In this document: positions 6,588 to 12,094 of the stretch, piece after piece
Numbering within the stretch: position 1 is the stretch's first letter
Layout: each line of letters starts with the position of its first letter
NCBI GenBank assembly: GCA_007131895.1
Contig: SLPR01000182.1
Location: 1-12,094, forward strand
Direction: 5' to 3'
DNA from: Bacteroidales bacterium
GTDB taxonomy: Bacteria; Bacteroidota; Bacteroidia; Bacteroidales; UBA7960
Length of the DNA stretch: 12,094 nucleotides
The notes under the pieces: generated by a model
Seen by the model: the letters and a program-made list of their open reading frames with translations, nothing else
Told to the model about the DNA's origin: nothing
The model's database searches: none
Translations under genes and position numbers: made by a program

Positions 6588-8312
6588 ATGCTCCTCGCCA
6601 GGATTTTGCCGGTCTGTCTTTTTTTTGCTTTGGCGATGTCTGACACCTTAGCCCAAGATGCACACAATCATAATGAGGCTTACCAGGTGCTCGAGAACAG
6701 GGGAGAAGTATATTTCACATTCAGGGTTGATGATCATAAGCAATTGAATGAATTCAGTGCTGTAATTTCTATTGACCGTTACGACCCGCTTTCCGGTTAT
6801 GTCTATGCCTATGCCAACCAAAAAGGTTTTGAATCCTTTATTGACTTTAATGTTGTTTATGAGATTCTTACAGCCCCATCACTTACCACGGAAAAGAGTC
6901 AACTCAACATGCTTTCTTCTGTAGATGTGGCCAATATCAGTTCGTGGGATTTTTACCCCACCTATCCGGCATATGAGAGCATGATGTTGCAGTTTGAAAA
7001 CCTGTTTCCCGATTTGTATGAAAGAATTGAATTAGCAATCCTCCCTTCCGGTCGCAAGCTGATTTTTGGCAGAATCACCTCCGATGTTAATCAGGAGCAT
7101 GAAAAGCCCAGGTTTATGTACACATCAACTATGCATGGTGATGAAACCACAGGGTATAATCTGATGTTGAGAATGATACATTACCTGCTGAATAACTATG
7201 GCGAAGATGAAGCAGTAACCCATCTGCTCGATAATCTTGAAATCTGGATCTGCCCCAACGAAAATCCTGACGGGACATACACTACCAATAATGCAACAGT
7301 TAGCGGGGCCACCCGGGGCAATGCCAATTTTGTTGACTTAAACCGGAATTACCCAAACCCCATTCCAGTTCCTGAGCCTGTTATTCAGCCTGAAACAAAT
7401 GCAATGATCAGCCTCGTGCAAAATTATGATTACGTAATGTCAACAAATATGCATGGGGGTATTGAATGCGTAAACTATCCATGGGATAGCTGGACCTCGG
7501 TGGAAAAAATACATGCCGATCATTACTGGTGGCAATTGGTTATGCATGAATATGCTGATACAGCAAGATATTTCAGTCCTGCCGGCTACATGGACCCCTG
7601 GGGGCCCTCTTTCAACAATGGCGTAACCCATGGTGGTGATTGGTACGTAATATACGGCAGCAGGCAGGATTACATGAATTACTACGCCAGTTTAAGAGAG
7701 TTTACCCTTGAATTGTCCGATATAAAGTTGCTGCCCACCAGTTTGCTCGAAGACCACTGGCAGTATAACTACCGTTCCATGCTCAATTACATGCAACAAA
7801 GTTTATACGGTATCAGGGGCAAAGTGACAGATATAAATACAGGTGAACCTGTAAGAGCAATCATAGAACTTGCAGGACATGATAAAGATAACATCTATGT
7901 ATACTCTTCTGCTGAGCACGGAGGGTTTAACAGACCGGTACTTGAAGGAACCTATACCATGAGGATTCAGGCAGATGGATATCCAACGAAAACCATTCAC
8001 AACATTTCTGCTCAAAATTATCAAACAACCTGGCTTGATATTCAATTGGGTGTTTACCTTTCATCTCCATCCTTTCAGATGCAAACCAATCAACTTATTT
8101 ACCCCAATCCGGCCAGGGATGAAGTTTCGGTGATGGGCTTACCCGAAGCAGAAACCATTAAGATTATTGATATAAGCGGGCGGTTGATTTTGGAGTATCA
8201 GCTCTCTGGCAACCAGAGTACTTTTAATATTTCTCATCTGCCTGCTGGTTTATACCTGGTTCAGGTTATAACCAGGGAAGCTATTTACCAGCATAAGCTG
8301 ATAAAAAAGTAA
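6588..8312 (+). CDS. Secreted M14 zinc carboxypeptidase with T9SS type A sorting domain
   Basis: This is a secreted metallopeptidase of 574 residues. A signal peptide (about 1-22, ending SDTLA) is followed by a propeptide-like region to about 120. The M14 catalytic domain (about 125-400) has zinc ligands H183 and E186 in MHGDE and H289 in NMHGGIE. It also has the substrate-binding arginine R243 in TRGNAN and the N252-R253 pair in DLNRNYP. The likely tyrosine is Y365 in the QDYMNY segment, and the catalytic Glu is E375 in FTLELSD. Next comes a carboxypeptidase regulatory-like beta-sandwich (about 408-487) starting GIRGKVTD. The last 70 residues form a T9SS sorting domain, with YPNPARD, a DISGR turn, LPAGLYLVQV and a lysine-rich end. 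The product should cross the outer membrane and trim C-terminal residues from peptides outside the cell. An in-frame TTG at 6579 abuts the dapA stop; ATG 6588 gives the better signal peptide. The gene is cotranscribed with dapA. Confidence 0.93.
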   Translation: MLLARILPVCLFFALAMSDTLAQDAHNHNEAYQVLENRGEVYFTFRVDDHKQLNEFSAVISIDRYDPLSGYVYAYANQKGFESFIDFNVVYEILTAPSLTTEKSQLNMLSSVDVANISSWDFYPTYPAYESMMLQFENLFPDLYERIELAILPSGRKLIFGRITSDVNQEHEKPRFMYTSTMHGDETTGYNLMLRMIHYLLNNYGEDEAVTHLLDNLEIWICPNENPDGTYTTNNATVSGATRGNANFVDLNRNYPNPIPVPEPVIQPETNAMISLVQNYDYVMSTNMHGGIECVNYPWDSWTSVEKIHADHYWWQLVMHEYADTARYFSPAGYMDPWGPSFNNGVTHGGDWYVIYGSRQDYMNYYASLREFTLELSDIKLLPTSLLEDHWQYNYRSMLNYMQQSLYGIRGKVTDINTGEPVRAIIELAGHDKDNIYVYSSAEHGGFNRPVLEGTYTMRIQADGYPTKTIHNISAQNYQTTWLDIQLGVYLSSPSFQMQTNQLIYPNPARDEVSVMGLPEAETIKIIDISGRLILEYQLSGNQSTFNISHLPAGLYLVQVITREAIYQHKLIKK

Positions 8313-8361
8313 CACCCCGGAAATTTTCCTGCTTAATGGTTTTTGTACAACTGGCTCGATA

Positions 8362-11094
8362 TCACCCTGTACTTTTCAGCCCTGCTGACAGGGCAGTAGT
8401 GAGCATCAAAAGTCTGTCGAGCATGTAATCTTTGCTTTCTTTTTCTGCCTCACTCATTGCACGCCATTCTTTTAGCTGTTCAATGTGTAGCTTGTGAAGG
8501 ATATGCAATGCGTTTTTGCGTCTGTCAATATTATCCAGCAAGCTATGCCGTCTGTTTTCTGATTCTTCTCCCATTAGCTCGATCAGTTCATCCTTGGCTG
8601 TTTGAAACTCGTCCATTATCATGGAAGTAAATTCTTCCTTCAGTTTAGGGTCTTCTACCAGGCTGGCATATTGCTGCATCAGAGATTCATCAGCATTGAG
8701 CAGATTGGTTTCTATATGGATGAGGGTATAGCGCAAGAAAGGCCATTTATGGGTAAACTCTTTAAACTGGCTGAAAAGCTCTGGGTGGTCATTTCTCAGG
8801 CTCTTCAAAGCATAGCCAGCACCAAACCAGGCAGTCAGGTTGAACCTTGACTGGTTCCAGCTAAAGACCCAGGGAATAGCCCTCAAATCGTCCAGTGTGC
8901 GCTGACCAGTCCTGCGGGCAGGTCGCGAACCTATCCTGCTGCGTTCCAGCAAATCGATAGGGGTGGCCTGTCCATAAAAATCAATAAACCCCGGTTTTAT
9001 AATCAATTCCTGGTACTTATTCATGGATAACTCTGCCAGTTTCTTTAGTGCGTTGTAAGGGTACTCTGGGCGGTTTTCAATCGCATAGGTATAAGCTGTT
9101 TGAAGGGCAGTGCCCGAAAGCAACATCTCAAGGTTATAGGTGGCATTCAACAGGTTGGCAAACTGCTGTGCAATGGTTTCACCCTGAACCGTGAGCTTGA
9201 TTTCACCGCTCATAGTTCCCCGTGGCATGCTTTCAAGGAAACGATGATACTTTCCTCCTCCACGGCTTATGGTGCCTCCGATGCCGTGGAAGAATTTCAA
9301 TTTGACGTTGTGCTTTTGAGCAACAGTGGTTAACTTTTCCTCAACCTGGTATATATTCCAGCGACTTGCAAGGATACCTCCATCTTTATTGCTGTCACTG
9401 TATCCAAGCATAACTTCCTGTACGTTGCGGCCATGTGCTCTGCGTGCTTGTGTCATGGGATGGGTAAGAAATGCATCCAGCACTTTATCGGATTGCTGAA
9501 GATCTTCGATGGTTTCAAATAAGGGTACCACCTGAAGGGGCATATTTAACATCCCTACTTCACGCATAAAAAGGTAAACAACCAGCAAATCACTTAAATC
9601 TCTGGTCATACTAACGATAAGAGATCCTATCCCCTGGTGTCCGTATTTATCTGAATGCTCTTTCAGCACTGAAAAGCAGGAGATGATTTTATCGGCTTCA
9701 GGCCCTACGCAGGTCCCTGAAACCACAAACGGACGATTGGTCTTGAGTTCTGCAGACAAAAATTTTACTCTTTTCTCTTCGCTCCAGTTGCTGTATTCCC
9801 AGTCTTCAACTGATGCTGCTTTAAGCATTTGCTCAAGAGCTTTTTCATGGAAAGTACTGTTCTGGCGAATATCCAGCCTCACCAGATGAAAGCCAAAGCA
9901 TTGTACCTGTCTTTCCAGCGCAAACAACAGGTCTTCAGCAATTCTATGTGCACCAATCTCAATAAGGCTGTTTCTGAGTATTTCCAGATCTTGTTGTAGT
10001 TGCTCCGCAGATTTATAATAGGTATCGAATTCGGTCTGGCTTTCGTCCAGTGTATTTTTCAACTTTACCAGCATCAGGTTTACATACTGTCGCCAGGGTT
10101 CACGAGGGTTTCTTCTTATAGCTTTTCCTCCTTTTTCACCCAATGCATTTTGCAGCTGGCCGATGGCGTTGTGAAAAAAAGATGGAACAGGGTTTTGTGC
10201 ATCAGAGAAAGTGATTTTGGCTGCAAGTTCTTTCAGACTGTCCACAATAATATTCAGAGCTGCTTTTCGGTGTATCTGCAGGGTGGATTGAGTAACATAG
10301 GCACTCACAAAAGGATGTCCGTCACGGTCTCCTCCAACCCAACTGCCAAATTGCAGCAACGGAAAGTCGGAGGGTTTGATTAAGGAAGATGGCTTAAAAC
10401 CCATGGTCTTCCAGGTGTACTTCAGCTTTTGATCGGTAAGCTCCAGTGCTCTGGGAAATACCTTGGTATAATAGTGCAGCACATTTTTTCGTTCAGCCTC
10501 AAGATCCGGTTTTGCCAGGTGCACCTCCCGGGTACGCCACCATCGCTCCAGCAATGACTTAACATCATCATCTATAGCTTCCAGTTCGGAAGAAGACCAC
10601 ACCTGGTTTTCTTTTTTTACCAGTTGCAGGTAGACATCTCTGTGAAGGTCCAGTACGGAAGTTCTTTTGGCTTCCGTGGGATGCGCCGTAAGCACAGGTG
10701 TAACTCGCACCCTGGCTAAAATTTTTACGATCTGCTCTTCATTCATGCCTTCCCTCTTCATCCTGCCAAAGGTTTCTGCCCATGAACCACGAATAGCTTC
10801 CATACCCATGGAATTCTCCAGATTTCTCCGAAACTGCACAGTTGCATTCTCCTCTACCAGATTCATTAGCTGGAAGCCAATACTAGAGGCCTGTATAAGC
10901 TTCTCCTGTGAGCCTTCAGCGGGTAATTCACTTTCCGTTTTTTTGTTCGGTTCAGGCAATAACTCTGCTATGTTTTCCTCTTTCAGATCCCTGAGCACTT
11001 CTTTGAAGGTTGTTGTAATGGATTGAAGATCCTCATGTATTTTCTCAAGTCCTTTTTTTTCAATTTCTCTTTGCCTTGCTGCCTTATTTTTCAT
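8362..11094 (-). CDS. ppc: Phosphoenolpyruvate carboxylase
   Basis: PEPC adds bicarbonate to phosphoenolpyruvate to give oxaloacetate and phosphate, an anaplerotic step in the cytoplasm. From ATG 11094 the protein has 910 residues, slightly longer than the 883 of E. coli because of a charged N-terminal extension. Catalytic landmarks are H138 in TAHPTE, GGDRDGHP, R410 in RLDIRQNS, metal ligands E527 (PLFET) and D567 (GYSDSNKD), K570, R611 in ISRGGGK, and R738 in LRAIPW. Unusually, the HGRGG motif reads HGIGG, so the position of E. coli R581 is Ile605. Residues matching the E. coli aspartate-inhibitor site are also replaced: K773 by N800, and N881 by S908 in the final KSTG. The frame extends three codons further to a GTG at 11103; the ATG is preferred, and neither start has a clear Shine-Dalgarno site. 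The gene is monocistronic and convergent to the carboxypeptidase gene. Confidence 0.94.
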   Translation of the reverse strand: MKNKAARQREIEKKGLEKIHEDLQSITTTFKEVLRDLKEENIAELLPEPNKKTESELPAEGSQEKLIQASSIGFQLMNLVEENATVQFRRNLENSMGMEAIRGSWAETFGRMKREGMNEEQIVKILARVRVTPVLTAHPTEAKRTSVLDLHRDVYLQLVKKENQVWSSSELEAIDDDVKSLLERWWRTREVHLAKPDLEAERKNVLHYYTKVFPRALELTDQKLKYTWKTMGFKPSSLIKPSDFPLLQFGSWVGGDRDGHPFVSAYVTQSTLQIHRKAALNIIVDSLKELAAKITFSDAQNPVPSFFHNAIGQLQNALGEKGGKAIRRNPREPWRQYVNLMLVKLKNTLDESQTEFDTYYKSAEQLQQDLEILRNSLIEIGAHRIAEDLLFALERQVQCFGFHLVRLDIRQNSTFHEKALEQMLKAASVEDWEYSNWSEEKRVKFLSAELKTNRPFVVSGTCVGPEADKIISCFSVLKEHSDKYGHQGIGSLIVSMTRDLSDLLVVYLFMREVGMLNMPLQVVPLFETIEDLQQSDKVLDAFLTHPMTQARRAHGRNVQEVMLGYSDSNKDGGILASRWNIYQVEEKLTTVAQKHNVKLKFFHGIGGTISRGGGKYHRFLESMPRGTMSGEIKLTVQGETIAQQFANLLNATYNLEMLLSGTALQTAYTYAIENRPEYPYNALKKLAELSMNKYQELIIKPGFIDFYGQATPIDLLERSRIGSRPARRTGQRTLDDLRAIPWVFSWNQSRFNLTAWFGAGYALKSLRNDHPELFSQFKEFTHKWPFLRYTLIHIETNLLNADESLMQQYASLVEDPKLKEEFTSMIMDEFQTAKDELIELMGEESENRRHSLLDNIDRRKNALHILHKLHIEQLKEWRAMSEAEKESKDYMLDRLLMLTTALSAGLKSTG

Positions 11095-11150
11095 ATCTGA
11101 CACTATTTGATGTTTATTGGATCCAAAAAAATCCCCTTTACCATTATAGT

Positions 11151-11196
11151 AAAAACTGCCAGGATAAAATTTAACCGGAGTTGAGCCCTTTGGCAG
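11151..11196 (-). promoter_or_regulatory. Terminator-like hairpin in the ppc leader (possible attenuator)
   Basis: Read on the minus strand, CTGCCA (11196-11191) is followed by a 29-base loop, then the perfect partner TGGCAG (11161-11156), then five T (11155-11151). It lies between the candidate ppc promoter and the ppc start, so it could cut transcription short before the gene. The six-pair stem with a long loop is weak by terminator standards, and no competing antiterminator helix was identified. Confidence 0.3.
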
Positions 11197-11212
11197 CTTA
11201 CTACCTCCTTTG

Positions 11213-11220
11213 CAAAGGTA
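11213..11220 (-). promoter_or_regulatory. ppc: Candidate ppc promoter -7 box (TACCTTTG)
   Basis: The minus strand reads TACCTTTG, a full match to the Bacteroidota -7 consensus TAnnTTTG, and is followed by C as is common. The predicted transcript would have a leader of roughly 100 bases before ppc. A good -33 TTTG is not present at 19-21 bases, only a T-rich GTTTTT. Six of its bases overlap the right half of a perfect 12-base palindrome, CCTTTGCAAAGG (11207-11218). Confidence 0.4.
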
Positions 11221-11355
11221 TCCAAAGGAGAATTAAAAACATAATATCAGAATTTGTCATTTGATGGTTTTAGTTTTTGTTAATACATTTTCTTCCGGCG
11301 ATGAAACAAAAGTAAAGTTGGATAAATAATTATCAGGAGAGTATAGCGTTATAGC

Positions 11356-11382
11356 TTTGTCTGCAAACAAATGTATATTTGT
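11356..11382 (+). promoter_or_regulatory. Candidate promoter with overlapping palindrome
   Basis: TATATTTG (11374-11381) matches the Bacteroidota -7 consensus TAnnTTTG on the plus strand, and TTTG (11356-11359) lies upstream, though the 14-base spacing is shorter than the usual 19-21. The -7 box sits within an inverted repeat, ACAAAT-GTAT-ATTTGT (11367-11382), which could be an operator. The secreted-protein gene begins 47 bases further on. Confidence 0.33.
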
Positions 11383-11428
11383 AAAGGCAAGTAATACCTT
11401 GGAAATAGCCAAATTATTGTATTTAAAA

Positions 11429-12094
11429 ATGTTGAAAAAGAAGTTGTATTTCTCGATAGTTGTTCTCTTTTGGGCCCTGGCAGCTTTCTCTTCAGAGAAT
11501 CGGTCTCAGGGAGACAGCTGCAGGCAATTTGCTCCTGTCTATGCTGATAGTGTTGCTGACTGGCTTCGGAAAGATTTAATTGAAAGGCTTCCTGCCTTGT
11601 TGCTTGATTGGGAGCATAATTGCGGTTTAACCGAACCATTATTCAGGGTAAGGATTTTGCAGTTGATTTCGGAAGGGCAGTTTCCCGGGTATCTGAGCAA
11701 GGAGGACATGCTTGATTATGCTGTTGCTTTTGATATTAGATATGCAATTTTAGAGAATGAAAATATTGAAGCAAGGGAGGAGTATTTTGAATTGTATGCC
11801 GAATATTTTGGTTATATACCTTTAAACAGCAGTTTGGACCGACAGACAGAAAGATGGGCCAGTCGTATGCTTGCCATGTTTTCGCGCGAAGAACCTGAAT
11901 GGGCATGGCTGAGTTTATATAGCGGAGATACCGAGTCCTTTTTCTTAACGCTTCGGGAGGAAAAATACAAGGGGGCTGAATTGTCTGAGGCTTATAAGGA
12001 ACGTGTTGCATATTTTCAGAAAAAACCGGAGCTGAATATAGGAATTGGCACTGGAATATGGATACCCACTGCTGATTTGGAGGTTATTGGTGTC
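11429..12094 (+). CDS. Secreted protein of unknown function, probably outer-membrane beta-barrel (3' end outside window)
   Basis: An open frame begins at ATG 11429 and runs through the right edge without a stop, giving 222 codons. The N-terminus MLKKKLYF followed by a hydrophobic stretch (7-21) is a good signal peptide, with cleavage likely near SSENRS and no lipobox. The mature region to about residue 200 is mostly predicted helical and acidic, with segments such as DWLRKDLIERLPALLLDWE (two Trp, many Leu) and a conserved-looking CGLTEP; cysteines at 31 and 65 could pair. From about 203 the sequence changes to NIGIGTGIWIPTADL, the alternating Gly/hydrophobic pattern that often opens a Bacteroidota outer-membrane beta-barrel domain. 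I cannot name a family. It is divergent from ppc and has its own candidate promoter. Codon use resembles its neighbours. The beta-barrel call rests on the last 20 residues only. Confidence 0.75.
   Translation, partial: MLKKKLYFSIVVLFWALAAFSSENRSQGDSCRQFAPVYADSVADWLRKDLIERLPALLLDWEHNCGLTEPLFRVRILQLISEGQFPGYLSKEDMLDYAVAFDIRYAILENENIEAREEYFELYAEYFGYIPLNSSLDRQTERWASRMLAMFSREEPEWAWLSLYSGDTESFFLTLREEKYKGAELSEAYKERVAYFQKKPELNIGIGTGIWIPTADLEVIGV

Larger units (their letters stand above)
11095..11428. other. Divergent intergenic region between ppc and a secreted-protein gene
   Basis: About 330 bases hold no credible gene on either strand. They contain the candidate ppc promoter and palindrome, a terminator-like hairpin in the ppc leader, and a TAnnTTTG box with an overlapping palindrome before the rightward gene. 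The middle part (about 11225-11340) is AT-rich, and I see no further structure in it. Confidence 0.6.

Noticed and set aside
8319..8329. GGAAATTTTCC palindrome between the convergent peptidase and ppc genes as a terminator
   Set aside because: Only five pairs around a single-base centre and no following T-tract.
8379..8394. GCCCTG-CTGA-CAGGGC hairpin at the 3' end of ppc
   Set aside because: It lies within coding sequence and is not followed by a T-tract on either strand, so a terminator role is unsupported.
10000..10383. Plus-strand frame of 127 codons
   Set aside because: It is antisense within ppc, where the minus strand carries continuous conserved PEPC motifs.
11349..11639. Minus-strand frame of 96 codons at the right end
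   Set aside because: It overlaps the signal peptide and start of the rightward secreted-protein gene, which has the better coding features.

Overview
The window looks like chromosomal DNA of a Bacteroidota bacterium. The main evidence is a secreted M14 carboxypeptidase ending in a type IX secretion (T9SS) type A sorting domain, which is essentially confined to this phylum. Supporting signs are a DUF6913-like gene overlapping dapA, few Shine-Dalgarno sites, and TAnnTTTG-type promoter boxes. Base composition is moderately AT-rich and similar throughout. There is no rRNA, tRNA, CRISPR array, insertion sequence or phage gene. Order- or genus-level assignment is not possible from the sequence.

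Layout. Bases 1-138 hold the end of an open frame resembling the thiamine-diphosphate domain of indolepyruvate ferredoxin oxidoreductase alpha subunit (IorA). It stops far too early and runs into a tandem-domain universal stress protein (143-1024). Next come a small SRPBCC-like protein (1138-1575), preceded by a nested inverted repeat that would cover its ribosome binding site, and an orphan oligopeptide-binding lipoprotein (1872-3524). Convergent to the latter is a PhnP-like metallo-beta-lactamase-fold hydrolase (3536-4306, minus). A 256-base divergent gap with two terminator-like hairpins separates it from a flavin-reductase-like flavoprotein (4563-5084).

The clearest operon is 5141-8312: a DUF6913-like protein overlapping dapA by 20 bases, then a secreted carboxypeptidase starting within 9 bases of the dapA stop. 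Convergent to it is a complete phosphoenolpyruvate carboxylase (8362-11094, minus) with a candidate promoter and a hairpin plus T-tract in its leader. The right edge holds the 5' part of a secreted, probably beta-barrel protein (11429 to the end).

Metabolically, PEP carboxylase supplies oxaloacetate, the precursor of aspartate, and DapA commits aspartate semialdehyde to diaminopimelate and lysine. The two genes are in different transcription units, so this link is thematic only. No clearly novel multi-gene system was found. The most notable points are the truncated IorA remnant, the substituted active-site and allosteric positions in PEP carboxylase, the DUF6913-dapA-peptidase coupling, and several structured untranslated regions.
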